Source of the DNA: Paraburkholderia polaris
GTDB taxonomy: Bacteria > Pseudomonadota > Gammaproteobacteria > Burkholderiales > Burkholderiaceae
Direction: 5' to 3'
Length of the DNA: 64,000 nucleotides
NCBI RefSeq assembly: GCF_012927345.1
Contig: NZ_JABBGJ010000007.1
Coordinates: 124,001 to 188,000, forward strand
The translations under genes were made by a program, and so were the position numbers. Numbering within the stretch: the stretch's first letter is position 1; the number at the start of each line of letters is the position of its first letter. Under the pieces are notes generated by a model. It was not told the origin of the DNA, searched no databases, and saw nothing but the letters and a program-made list of their open reading frames with translations. Below, in pieces: positions 39,730 to 48,714 of the stretch.

Positions 39730-40766
39730 AGATGTCTCTCTCGTTCAGAGCCGTACGAAAATGCTTCGGCATCCTGATGCTATACGCTGCAGGTTGCGCC
39801 GGACTGGTCGCCAGCGCGCCCGCTCACGCGGCGCTGCAATGCACGATTACCGGTTCGGCGGCGATCAGTTTCGGCACGCTCACCGTACCGCGCGACACGC
39901 CAGTTGGCACGGCAATCGGGCCGGTGCAGTCTTCGACCGTTTCTGTTAATTGCCCGTCAAATCCCGGTACGGTGCCGCCATACAACAATGGTTGGTATAT
40001 CCAGTACTATCCGCAACTGACGAGCAGCGCGGTAGCGGGCGTGTGGAATACCGGCATCGCGGGCATCGGCATCAAGGTCGTGGACGTGACCTACGGCAAC
40101 ACGACTTTGTCCACGCTGCCAGTTGGCAAGTGGGGCGATTTCGGCACACCGATCACGACCACGGCTGCGTTCCAAGGCAGCTTCACGTTCAGCTACCAAC
40201 TGGTCAAAACGGCCGCACAAGTGACGACGGGTGGCGCGGTGAACATTCCGCAGCTACTCACGCTGGTCAGCCACAACGTTCCGGCGAACATAACGTCGCC
40301 GGCTCTCGTGACGATCTCGGTCAACAACACCTCGATCGTGGCGACCACATGCACGGTGACGACGCCGTCGGTTAGCGTCGCGCTGCCTACCGTCAACGCC
40401 AGCGCATTGAGCCCCGTCGGCACGACAGTCGGCAACACGAACCTCAGCATCGGACTATCGTGCCAGGCCGGCGCGAATGTGTACGTGACGCTGACCGACG
40501 CGACCACGCCTGGCAACACGACCGGCAATTTGACGCTTGCGAGCGGATCGACCGCAACGGGTGTCGCATTACGCCTGCTCAATAGCGGTGGCACGGTGGT
40601 GAGCTACGGGCCGGATTCGGCGGTAGCCGGCAATCCGAATCAGTGGCTGGTCGGTGCATCGGCGAGCACAACCCGCATCCCGTTGACCGCGCAGTACATT
40701 TCAACCGGCACGGTAGGCCCGGGTACGGTGAAGGGGCTCGCCACCTTCACGATGAGCTATCAGTGA
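39726..40766 (+). CDS. Fimbrial tip adhesin-type protein (two-domain, spore-coat-U-like)
   Basis: 346 residues with a long signal peptide (to about SAPAHA). The first domain (CTITGSAAISFGTLTVPRDTPVG ... ) carries the NNGWYIQYYPQ and QGSFTFSYQLVKT segments. The second, a pilin domain, begins near CTVTTPSVSVALPTVNASAL and ends with GLATFTMSYQ. A pilin domain placed at the C-terminus behind a distinct N-terminal domain is the tip-adhesin layout, since such a protein cannot donate a strand onward. The ligand is unknown. Last gene of the four-gene operon; overlaps the usher gene by four bases. Confidence 0.8.
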   Translation: MKMSLSFRAVRKCFGILMLYAAGCAGLVASAPAHAALQCTITGSAAISFGTLTVPRDTPVGTAIGPVQSSTVSVNCPSNPGTVPPYNNGWYIQYYPQLTSSAVAGVWNTGIAGIGIKVVDVTYGNTTLSTLPVGKWGDFGTPITTTAAFQGSFTFSYQLVKTAAQVTTGGAVNIPQLLTLVSHNVPANITSPALVTISVNNTSIVATTCTVTTPSVSVALPTVNASALSPVGTTVGNTNLSIGLSCQAGANVYVTLTDATTPGNTTGNLTLASGSTATGVALRLLNSGGTVVSYGPDSAVAGNPNQWLVGASASTTRIPLTAQYISTGTVGPGTVKGLATFTMSYQ

Positions 40767-40811
40767 GGCCTGGAGACACGGCGTGTTGACTCGCCGGCGC
40801 GCAGAGACCGC

Positions 40812-41435
40812 CTAGCCGCGCATACCCAGGTCCGCGAAACCGATGGTTCTCGCCTCGCATGCTTGTGTAAAAGCCGTGTCGTAGCTCGAGAAAAAGACCG
40901 TGCGGGTGTCGGCCAGCGTTTTAAACAGATCGACCAGAACCCCGCGTGCCGAGGCGTCGAGGCCGCCGACCGGTTCATCCGCGATCACGACTTTCGTCTC
41001 GCCGAGTACGGCCCCGGTCAGGAAGAATTTCTTGCGTGTGCCAAACGACATCTGCTCGAAGCGCTTGTCGAGATGCGGTTCGAGGCCGAAGCGATTGGCA
41101 AGATCGCGCGTGTGGCTGTCGACGGCTGTCTTTCTTTCCGACGCCACCCGATCCAGATACTCGCGACCGGTCTGGTCCGGATACGTCATGCAGTCTTCGG
41201 GCACATACGTGAGCACGGATTTCGCCTCATGCGGCGCGGTGCGCAGCGAATGGCCGCCGAGCCATACCTCGCCGGCGTCGGGCCCGATCGTGCCGGCGAG
41301 GATGCCAAGCAACGTCGACTTGCCACTGCCTGATTCATCGTTGAGCGCCACGCATCCTGTAGCCGTGCCGAAATGCAGTCCTTGAAAGATGATGCGTTCG
41401 CTATAGCGCTTGCTGAGGTTCTCGAATCGAAGCAT
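40812..41435 (-). CDS. Orphan ABC ATPase with atypical motifs
   Basis: 207 residues, one nucleotide-binding domain. Walker A is ESGSGKST and Walker B is VVIADEP. The signature reads MSFGTRKKF instead of LSGGQ, the Q-loop region is YVPED, and the H-loop position reads SSYDTAF, with Tyr where His normally contacts the gamma-phosphate. It resembles the small CcmA/ABC-2-type ATPases. No permease gene lies beside it: neighbours are the convergent fimbrial adhesin and the divergent MHS transporter. It may be a regulator or have lost full activity. Confidence 0.75.
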   Translation of the reverse strand: MLRFENLSKRYSERIIFQGLHFGTATGCVALNDESGSGKSTLLGILAGTIGPDAGEVWLGGHSLRTAPHEAKSVLTYVPEDCMTYPDQTGREYLDRVASERKTAVDSHTRDLANRFGLEPHLDKRFEQMSFGTRKKFFLTGAVLGETKVVIADEPVGGLDASARGVLVDLFKTLADTRTVFFSSYDTAFTQACEARTIGFADLGMRG

Positions 41436-41726
41436 GGAGTGCGGAGGGTGTCAGCCGAAGAATGTGCCGCGCGACGCCCACACAGATGGCGATCAGCACG
41501 ATGCCAGGCGGCGAGGATTCTTCGGGAAGTTGGCGGTGTGCAAGTGTAGCAGCGCGCTCAGATGCTTTCCCCGCGTCTGACAATTACGCCACCCGTCGGT
41601 CACGTACGCGCGAACATCAGCGTGGGCGGTGTAAAATCGCGTCCTTTTGCGCCGTTAAGTAAAGCGCTTCACCGCCGTTCCGCCAATCTCCTGAATACCT
41701 CGACGCTGCCCCGTCGATTGCAATCC

Positions 41727-43037
41727 ATGCAAACTGCTGCCCGCAAAGCGGGCCAACCGTCCCGCGCCGAACTCAGGCGTATCGTCACCGCAATTGTTAT
41801 CGGTAACGGCTTCGTGGCGTACGACTTCACGGTCTACAGCTTTTCCGCGGTCGTCATCGGTAATCTGTTCTTTCCATCGAGCAATCCCGCGTCGTCGTTG
41901 CTGCGCTCGCTTGCCACCTTCGGCGCGGGCTTCGTGATGCGCCCGCTCGGCGCGATCATGATCGGCCACATCGCCGACAGCCGTGGCCGCAAAGCCGGCC
42001 TCACCGCATCACTGACCCTCATGACCCTTGGCACATGGCTGATCGCGTGCCTGCCGGGTTATGCGTCGATCGGTCCTGCCGCGACGGTGTTGATGGTGCT
42101 CGCGCGCCTGATCCAGGGGCTCGCGGCAGGCGGGGAGATCGGGCCGGCGTCGGCTTCGCTGATGGAGTCGGTCGCCTACCGGCACCGGTGTTTCATGGTG
42201 AGCTGGCGCGGCGCGAGCCAGGGGGCGGCCGCTTTCGCCGCCGCGCTGGTCGGGGCGAGCACGACGGCGCTGCTGTCGCCCGCTGCAATGCATAGCTGGG
42301 GATGGCGCATTCCGTTCGTGCTGGGCGGCCTGATCGGACCGGTCGGCTGGTATTTGCGTCGCCGGATGCCGGCGGCCGCGCCGCTGCAGCGTGCGCGGCT
42401 CAGCCCGAGGCGCATGTTCACGGAGTACCCGCGTCCCTTGGTTTGCGGCCTTCTGATGATGGCGGCGCCTTCGGTGGGCATCTACCTCACCGTCTTCTAC
42501 ATGCCGGCCTATCTGGTTCGTACGCTGCATCGGCCGGCAGCAATCAGCCTCCTGACGGCCTGCCTGTCCGGCCTTGTGATTCTCGTGGTGACGCCGCTCG
42601 TGGCGCGCGCGGCCGATCGCTGCGCGAGCCGCAAGACGCTGCAATACGCGGCACTCGTGGCCTCGCTGTCGGCCGCGTGGCCGGCATTCTGGGCGCTGAC
42701 CCACGGCGTGGGCGACGTCGCCGCGCTCGCCATCATCACGGCGTATGTGGCGCTTGCGGTCAACAATGCCGGCCCGAGTTCTGTGCTGATGATGGAAGCG
42801 TTTCCGCTGCATCGGCGCGCGGCCGGACTTTCGGTGATCTACAGCTTCGGCGTTGTGCTGGTTGGCGGATTTTCGCCGTTCCTCGTGACGTGGCTGATCA
42901 ACCGGACCGGCGATCCGATGGTCCCCGCGTGGTATCTGATGGCCGCGACCCTGCTCACGCTGATCGGGCTGAGGGCATTTCCCGAGGCAAAGTCGCCGGA
43001 TGCGTGCCTTGCCTGCGCGCCGCAGCCGCCGGCGTGA
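41727..43037 (+). CDS. MHS-family MFS transporter (carboxylate type)
   Basis: 436 residues, 12 predicted helices. IGNGFVAYDFTVYSFSAVVIG, GAGFVMRPLGAIMIGHIADSRGRKAG and ARLIQGLAAGGEIGPASASLMES resemble the citrate/dicarboxylate symporters and the transporter at 14403. I start at ATG 41727; the frame is open further upstream without family similarity. It probably imports an organic acid with H+. Its last 83 bases overlap the end of the convergent AraC-type gene, whose product may control it. Confidence 0.8.
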   Translation: MQTAARKAGQPSRAELRRIVTAIVIGNGFVAYDFTVYSFSAVVIGNLFFPSSNPASSLLRSLATFGAGFVMRPLGAIMIGHIADSRGRKAGLTASLTLMTLGTWLIACLPGYASIGPAATVLMVLARLIQGLAAGGEIGPASASLMESVAYRHRCFMVSWRGASQGAAAFAAALVGASTTALLSPAAMHSWGWRIPFVLGGLIGPVGWYLRRRMPAAAPLQRARLSPRRMFTEYPRPLVCGLLMMAAPSVGIYLTVFYMPAYLVRTLHRPAAISLLTACLSGLVILVVTPLVARAADRCASRKTLQYAALVASLSAAWPAFWALTHGVGDVAALAIITAYVALAVNNAGPSSVLMMEAFPLHRRAAGLSVIYSFGVVLVGGFSPFLVTWLINRTGDPMVPAWYLMAATLLTLIGLRAFPEAKSPDACLACAPQPPA

Positions 43038-44076
43038 GCTCCTTCGCGTTGCCGTACTGCAGGTCCAGCGCGCGCGCCCGCATATCCTGCGGGCTCATGT
43101 CGAAGGCGCGGCGAAATGCGCGGGTGAAATCGGACGCGCTCTGGAAACCGAGTCCGTAGGCGATTTCCGTTACCTGAAGATGCGGGAAACGGACTAGTTC
43201 GTCCGCTGCTTCGCGCAACCGGCGATTGCGGATGTAGGCGCCGAGGCCGCCCTCGTGCTCGAACCAGCGATAGATAGTGGCGCGTTTCAGTTGTAACGCC
43301 TGAACCACACGGGTTGGCGTGAGGTCGCCCTCGTGCAGGTTGGCTTCGACATAGCGCCGCACCTGTCCCATCACGGCGGCCTGCACCGCCGCCCGGCTTG
43401 CGCCGGTCAGACGCGCCTCCTTGCGGAAGGCGGCGACCATCAGTTGGGCGCCTGCATGTAGTGCCTCCGCCGCGGCGGCCGGGTCGAGCGTTGGGATTTC
43501 CCGGGCGACCGCCGCCAGGTGGTCCAGCACGAGCCCGGTCAGCGGCGAACCCTGCTGGACAATCCGACCGTGAATCGCCGCACCATCGCGCAGTTCCTCG
43601 TCCACGATCGCGGACGGTATGAACAGGCTCAGAAGCCGGCATTCGGGCCGCTCGGCCCGAAACGGCTGGTTCAGGTCGAGCGCGACAATACCCTGCACCG
43701 AGGCCGGCGCGCTGCGTTTCTTGCGCATGCCCGTCACATGGCCGATTTCGCCTTCCACGAACAGTTGAAACGCGTAATCGCGCCGCGAATCTGTGGAGAC
43801 GCGCGCGACCGACCGTTCCAGCAGCATGGAGTCGGTGCTGCAGTCCGTAAACACGATTCCGCCGACTGCATATAGATCAATTTCACCGCGAAATCCCCGG
43901 GCGATCTGCTCCTTCGACGGCGGCACGTCGACCACATGGCCCACGCGCTGGCGCCAGGCTAGAAATTGTTCCTCGGCTGCGAGCGCATGCGTGCTGAAGC
44001 GGCTCGTGGAAATGGCGGAGCGCGATTCGGCTGCGGCTGCAGCGGCCAGGTGTGGCGGCAAGGTGCGCTGGTTCAT
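42955..44076 (-). CDS. AraC-family transcriptional regulator
   Basis: 373 residues. The N-terminal part (to about 215) resembles the cupin-like AraC-binding-type ligand domain; the C-terminal DNA-binding domain has two HTHs, the second in LREAADELVRFPHLQVTEIAYGLGFQSASDFTRAFRRAFDMSPQDMRARA. After the domain comes a tail of about 35 residues, much of it in the region that overlaps the MHS transporter gene on the other strand. Probably a transcriptional activator of that or another catabolic gene. The 293 bases upstream (44077-44369) hold its promoter. Confidence 0.9.
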   Translation of the reverse strand: MNQRTLPPHLAAAAAAESRSAISTSRFSTHALAAEEQFLAWRQRVGHVVDVPPSKEQIARGFRGEIDLYAVGGIVFTDCSTDSMLLERSVARVSTDSRRDYAFQLFVEGEIGHVTGMRKKRSAPASVQGIVALDLNQPFRAERPECRLLSLFIPSAIVDEELRDGAAIHGRIVQQGSPLTGLVLDHLAAVAREIPTLDPAAAAEALHAGAQLMVAAFRKEARLTGASRAAVQAAVMGQVRRYVEANLHEGDLTPTRVVQALQLKRATIYRWFEHEGGLGAYIRNRRLREAADELVRFPHLQVTEIAYGLGFQSASDFTRAFRRAFDMSPQDMRARALDLQYGNAKELTPAAAARRQGTHPATLPREMPSARSA

Positions 44077-44369
44077 GGATCGGTTGCTGCGAACGGGGGA
44101 TGCGGTTCTGGTGGAGTAGCGATGGTAACCAACTATTTAACACGCCGTCGTCCAGAACTGAGACGTATGGTAAAGCCTATCAAAAAACCTGCGGTATCGT
44201 CCGATGATTAGATGCAGATCGCTTTCATCGACGGCGCAATAAATCCGTTTATAACAAGCCCCGCTCCGGAAAGCGCAACTGCGCGCAGAAGGAGCGCCGT
44301 TCGGCATTCGCGGCGCAATCGGTGCGAGGCGCAGGCTTCGCCCGCGGCCAATTTACGGGGTAGCGAAAG

Positions 44370-44654
44370 ATGAGCGGCACGAACAAGCAACCGATCGCCC
44401 AGCGTGGCGGGCGGCGTCCGGCCAATCTGGTGGATAGCCAGTTGGAGCATCTTGAGAGCATGGTTCAGCACTTGACGCGTGGGGACGCGGTGAGCGTGCT
44501 GGTCCCGCTAGACCATGAGTATTGGGAAAAACGCATTCGCGTGCTGGAAGAGACTCACGAGTTGATTGCCAGCCAACGCAAACGCGTTATCAAGCTTCTC
44601 GACCAACTCGGGAGTGAAGCGCAGATGAAGCCGGCGCGGCGTACCGCTGCCTGA
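44370..44654 (+). CDS. Small conserved hypothetical protein
   Basis: 94 residues, no signal peptide. Basic N-terminus (QRGGRRPANLVDSQLEHLESMVQHLTRGD) and a helical, possibly coiled-coil second half (EYWEKRIRVLEETHELIASQRKRVIKLLDQLG) rich in Lys/Arg/Glu. I do not recognise a characterised family; the composition would suit a small nucleic-acid-binding or structural protein. Weak ribosome-binding site (GGGG about 11 bases upstream). Divergent from the AraC regulator. Confidence 0.6.
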   Translation: MSGTNKQPIAQRGGRRPANLVDSQLEHLESMVQHLTRGDAVSVLVPLDHEYWEKRIRVLEETHELIASQRKRVIKLLDQLGSEAQMKPARRTAA

Positions 44655-45390
44655 GTCTGAATCTGTCGAAGGGAAGGGTTGCGAGGGACGGGGGTAGTGG
44701 CGGGAGAGCAGACCGGTGCCACAAGGTACCGGCAATAAAAAGAAGAACCTGAGAGTGCGGCATTGATGCGGACGGGCCCACAGAGGCCCGCCGCTCAGCT
44801 GCAAAACCGTTGGGCGCCTTGCCCATCGGACGTTTGGGGTGTTGCTGTATCACTTCTGGACTTGGCCGAGCGACCGGCAGGGATTGCCACGAAAGTGTCG
44901 TTCTCGCCGGGCGCTCGCTCGGCTGACCACCTGCGTCACGCATTATGTCCGCTTCCGCCCGCTTATAACCGCCAGCCTGTCTGGATGGGCGTCTCCAATA
45001 TTCCACGATTATTCGCGCGATTTGCGGCAATTCTGACCGCTTTTTAATAGGGCGCGGGCACTTTCACGTATTCAGAATACGCAGTGAATACAGCGCTGAT
45101 AAACTGTGCGCCGGAGCAGCGGAGCATCGCTTTCAAGGCGCCGATCGCTCCCCCAAATTCGACGATATAAATCGCCGGATAGACGGTAGAACTAGGCCTG
45201 TTCTGCAAGATGGAAAGAGTGGCCACCCGGCATACTGGCCGGTGTGAGCTGCTAAAAGGGACGAATGGTTGGGTGTCCTTCTTTCCGCACATGCATGGTG
45301 TCGCGTCAGCCGATTCCCTCCCGCCAGCCTCTACCACCTGATTTTGACCAGTATTTAGGGCCTGCCTTGGCCTGTTTTTGGAAGTGACTC
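44655..45390. other. Gene-poor stretch before the FtsH paralogue
   Basis: 736 bases with no gene I can support. Minus-strand frames at 44590-45030 and 45044-45337 have no recognisable family and poor starts. The DNA near 45000-45060 is AT-richer than the surroundings and could hold a promoter. I found no tRNA-like fold and no mobile-element remnant. Confidence 0.45.
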
Positions 45391-47295
45391 ATGAAGCCGG
45401 GAAAGAACTTGCTTGGAAAAAAACGCGTACGCAAGATCGCCATTGGAGCCGGTGCTGTGCTCATCGCGGTGTTGCTCGCGTTGAGCGCCTGGTTTTACCA
45501 GCAGCGCGAGGGCCAGGCAAACCTGGCGCTTACCGGCATCGCGAGCCAGATGCGTCACGATCCCTCGGCGTGGACGCGCGAAGAGAAAGACGCGTCGCAA
45601 ATGTTGCGTGACATTCAGGACACCAACGTGGCCGCGATCGGCGTGAGCCCCAACGCGATTCTGGTGTCGACGCGAGACGGCGCGAAATACTTCGTCACCG
45701 ACCATAACGCGACCTTTTCGCACGCGCTGCTGCTAGGCGAACCCAAAGCCGATCAGGCCGCGTCCTATCAGCTCGTATGGCTGCCCGACGCCGACATCCG
45801 GACAGGCGCGTCGCGCTGGGTTCCGCTAGTCGGCCAGATGCGCGACGCGATCAGCCTGCTGTTGCCGCTGTTGTTGATCGGCGGCATGGTGTGGTTCATG
45901 CGCCGCGAGATGAGAGGCGGCGCGTCGCTTCTCGGCAAGGCGCCCACGCTGCGTTTCGACGACGTGATCGGCGCGGGTGAAGCGAAGGCGGCGCTTGCGG
46001 ACATCCGCGGCTATCTGTCCGATCCGAAGCAATTCACGTCGATGGGCGTGCGCGCACCCTGCGGCATTCTGATGGTCGGCGGCCCAGGCGTCGGCAAGAC
46101 GCGGCTTGCCCAGGCGCTTGCCGGCGAATGTGGCGCGAGCTTCATTTCGATCACGGGCAGCTATTTCAGTGCGAAGTACTACGGCGTCGGCATCCAGAAA
46201 GTCAAACACCTGTTCGAACTCGCGCGCAAGAATGCCCCCACAGTCATTTTCATCGACGAAGCCGACGGCCTCGCCAAGCGTACGGATACCGGCGGCGGTC
46301 CTGTCGAAGCCGAGAGCAACCGCATCATCAACCAGTTGCTGGCGGAAATGGATGGCTTTGCTTCCAACGAAGGCGTCATCATCGTCGCGGCGACCAATCA
46401 TCCCGACAATCTGGACGAGGCGTTGCGCCGGCCGGGCCGGTTCGATCGCACGGTGCAGGTCCGTTTGCCCGACCGCGAAGACCGCGCGAAAATTTTCCGC
46501 TTCTATGCGGACAAGCTGAAGTCGAAGGCTGCCGACATTGACTACGACCAGCTCGCTCGCCTGACCACGGGCCTTTCTCCGGCAACGGTTGCGATGGTCG
46601 TGAATCAGGCGGGACTGGTCGCGCGCAAAGCCGGCGAGACGGAGATCGCGTCGAAGCATTTCATGGAGGCGATCAAGATTGCGCGCATCGGCGACGTGAG
46701 CGGCGCCGAACGGGCACTGAGCGAGGACGAACGCACGCGTATCGCGGTGCACGAAGCGGGGCACGGTCTCGTTGCCGCGCTGCTCGGCACCGGCGTGCTG
46801 GAAGAGGTCACGATCTTGCCGCGTGGCGGTGCATTGGGTGTCGCGCTCATCACGAAGGCGCAAGACAAACACCTGTACCGCGAAACTGAAATCCGCAACG
46901 AAATTCAGGTCTTGCTCGGCGGGCGCAACGCGGAAATTCTCTCGTTCTCCGAAGCGTCGAGCGGCGCTGCATCGGATTTGCAGGAAGCATCGCGTATCAG
47001 CCTCGACATGGTGTCGAAGTTCGGCTTCAACCGTGACGGCGATCTGTTCAGCCTCGCGGCGCTGCCGTCGCAGTACGCGGGCCTGCAAATGAAGAGCGCC
47101 ATCGAACACGCCAACGTGCTGCTCAAGGAGTTGAACGAGTTGTGCTATGGGCTGCTGCACGCCTATGAGCCCGTGCTGCGCGCCATTGCCGACGAACTGC
47201 TCGAGCGGGAGACCGTCCCTGGCGAAACCGTCTACCGGCTGATCAAGGAGCACAAGAGCGCGCTGAAGATCGTTCACGAGCAGGCTGCCGCTTGA
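45391..47295 (+). CDS. FtsH-like membrane AAA+ zinc metalloprotease (paralogue)
   Basis: 634 residues: membrane helix 1 (about 15-36), a periplasmic domain, helix 2 (about 152-170), an AAA+ domain and an M41 peptidase domain. Walker A is GGPGVGKT (230-237), Walker B VIFIDEAD (285-292), arginine fingers lie in LRRPGRFDR, and the zinc site is HEAGH (454-458) with Asp529 as third ligand. The pore loop reads YYGVG where FtsH has FVGVG. It should degrade membrane and soluble proteins from the cytoplasmic face. Sequence differs enough from housekeeping FtsH (no DVAGCDEAK) to be a specialised paralogue. Stands alone in a convergent arrangement. Confidence 0.88.
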   Translation: MKPGKNLLGKKRVRKIAIGAGAVLIAVLLALSAWFYQQREGQANLALTGIASQMRHDPSAWTREEKDASQMLRDIQDTNVAAIGVSPNAILVSTRDGAKYFVTDHNATFSHALLLGEPKADQAASYQLVWLPDADIRTGASRWVPLVGQMRDAISLLLPLLLIGGMVWFMRREMRGGASLLGKAPTLRFDDVIGAGEAKAALADIRGYLSDPKQFTSMGVRAPCGILMVGGPGVGKTRLAQALAGECGASFISITGSYFSAKYYGVGIQKVKHLFELARKNAPTVIFIDEADGLAKRTDTGGGPVEAESNRIINQLLAEMDGFASNEGVIIVAATNHPDNLDEALRRPGRFDRTVQVRLPDREDRAKIFRFYADKLKSKAADIDYDQLARLTTGLSPATVAMVVNQAGLVARKAGETEIASKHFMEAIKIARIGDVSGAERALSEDERTRIAVHEAGHGLVAALLGTGVLEEVTILPRGGALGVALITKAQDKHLYRETEIRNEIQVLLGGRNAEILSFSEASSGAASDLQEASRISLDMVSKFGFNRDGDLFSLAALPSQYAGLQMKSAIEHANVLLKELNELCYGLLHAYEPVLRAIADELLERETVPGETVYRLIKEHKSALKIVHEQAAA

Positions 47296-47360
47296 TCCGC
47301 TTTGCGCCACGAGGGCGCGAAAACGCGCGGCTGCCGCAATTCTGACACCGCCATGACAGC

Positions 47361-47400
47361 GGCGGTGGTCGCTATGCAAAGGCGGTGGTCGCTATGCAAA
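47361..47400. repeat. 20-bp tandem duplication at a gene end
   Basis: GGCGGTGGTCGCTATGCAAA occurs twice back-to-back (47361-47380 and 47381-47400). The second copy contains the TAG stop of the minus-strand gene at 47392; the first copy lies just beyond it. Probably a recent slippage or recombination event. Confidence 0.95.
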
Positions 47401-47640
47401 GTCTGACGGCCCGGGCGGTGGTACGCCTGGCGGCGTATCGGTTTCGCCCAGCGGTTCATCGTCGGCTTTGCGTTCGGGTGGTAGCGTTTCGCCCTTTTTC
47501 GGCAGGGGCTGATCGAGACCCGGTTCGACCGGCGTGGGAACGGCATCGCCGATGGGCTTGGACACCTCGGTGGGCGGGCTGCCCGGATCTTCATCCGGCT
47601 TGTTTTCGTGCTCGTTCGGCAGATTTGCCATGTTTGCCAC
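47392..47640 (-). CDS. Small Pro/Glu-rich hypothetical protein
   Basis: 82 residues, strongly acidic and proline-rich (DEDPGSPPTEVSKPIGDAVPTPVEPGLDQPLPKKGETLPPE), likely disordered. I start at GTG 47640 because GGAGAG lies 5 bases upstream; ATG 47631 gives 79 residues. No known family. The stop codon falls in a tandem 20-bp duplication. Convergent with the FtsH paralogue. Confidence 0.55.
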   Translation of the reverse strand: MANMANLPNEHENKPDEDPGSPPTEVSKPIGDAVPTPVEPGLDQPLPKKGETLPPERKADDEPLGETDTPPGVPPPGPSDFA

Positions 47641-47728
47641 GGTGGCTCTCCAGTTGATTGCTGTAAGCAATAACCAGCAATGCGCGTTCCACGGCAAGGA
47701 TCCTGACTGGCACACGCAGCCCAAACCC

Positions 47729-48523
47729 TTATAAAACCCCGGATTTCCAAACCATCTGCGCAGCGGCTGCCAGAACGAACACCAGAACCAGAACTCGAAA
47801 CGCCGCCGGCGGCAACCTGTCCCTAAGCGGCCGCACTAATAGCATTCCCACGATCACCGGCACACTCGCACAGGCCGAAATGGCCAGATCGCTCCAGCTG
47901 GCATGCGCACCGCCACTAAACGTGGCGACCAGTGTGATGATCGAAACCACCAGGATAATCGCGATCTGCTTCGTAAAGACTTTCCCCGTGGCGCCCGTGG
48001 CGATCAAATACATCGCCAGCAAAGGCCCCGGCACCGAAGCGATGCTTTCCATCACCGCCGCACCGAATCCCAACACGAAGCCCGCCGGCTTCGCCCACGC
48101 CGGTGACAACGTAAGCCGCGGCGAAAGCAGCAGGAGCAGCGCCGCGACGATCAGCAATGCGCCTGCGGCAGCCTGCGCGCGATGCGGCGCCAACGAGATC
48201 AATACGCTCACGCCGACGATGTTGCCGATCACCGTACCGATCAACGGTGCGGCAATGCGCCGGATCGTCGGTAGCATGTCGCCGCCTTCCAGCGCCTGTG
48301 GAATATTGCCGAGAATGATCGGCATCGACAGCAATAAAACGGCCTCTTTGATCGGCATGAACTGGCTGAGAATCGGCATCGCCACCAGCGGCACGCCGAT
48401 ACTGACCACGCCTTTGACCATCCCGCCCAACAGCAGCGCCGCAATGATGCCAAGCAGCGCGTAAAGGCTGAGCGTCTGCAGGCTCGCGCCAAGCACGCCG
48501 TTGGCGAAACTGAAATGAAACAT
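47729..48523 (-). CDS. TauE/SafE-family (sulfite exporter-like) membrane permease
   Basis: 264 residues, about eight helices in the two-repeat TauE/SafE pattern: GIIAALLLGGMVKGVVSIGVPLVAMPIL in the first half and GFVLGFGAAVMESIASVPGPLLAMYLIATG in the second. Family members export sulfite, sulfoacetate or other small anions, but few have been tested. Start ATG 48523; upstream codons have no similarity. Downstream gap of 4 bases to the end of the Pro-rich gene's promoter side. Confidence 0.85.
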   Translation of the reverse strand: MFHFSFANGVLGASLQTLSLYALLGIIAALLLGGMVKGVVSIGVPLVAMPILSQFMPIKEAVLLLSMPIILGNIPQALEGGDMLPTIRRIAAPLIGTVIGNIVGVSVLISLAPHRAQAAAGALLIVAALLLLLSPRLTLSPAWAKPAGFVLGFGAAVMESIASVPGPLLAMYLIATGATGKVFTKQIAIILVVSIITLVATFSGGAHASWSDLAISACASVPVIVGMLLVRPLRDRLPPAAFRVLVLVFVLAAAAQMVWKSGVL

Positions 48524-48714
48524 TGTTGAAGTCCGCGAGCCAACCGCGCGGACCAGATGGACCGGAGATCGCGCGGGCAATGGCTTGTTTTTATCGTTCG
48601 GCCTGTTCAATGCCCGCGTGTCGCGCAAGGTTCGAAGCAGCCGGCTAAGTGAGGCCGCATGATACCGTGCCCTCGCTCAAGCTGTCTGAAGGTATAACGT
48701 AAGGTGCGCTTCCT

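Noticed and set aside
44590..45337. Two minus-strand frames in the gap before the FtsH paralogue
   Set aside because: No recognisable domain or start signal; kept as non-coding.
45826..47379. Long minus-strand frame opposite the FtsH paralogue
   Set aside because: Antisense frame in high-GC coding DNA; no family features, whereas the plus strand has all FtsH motifs.
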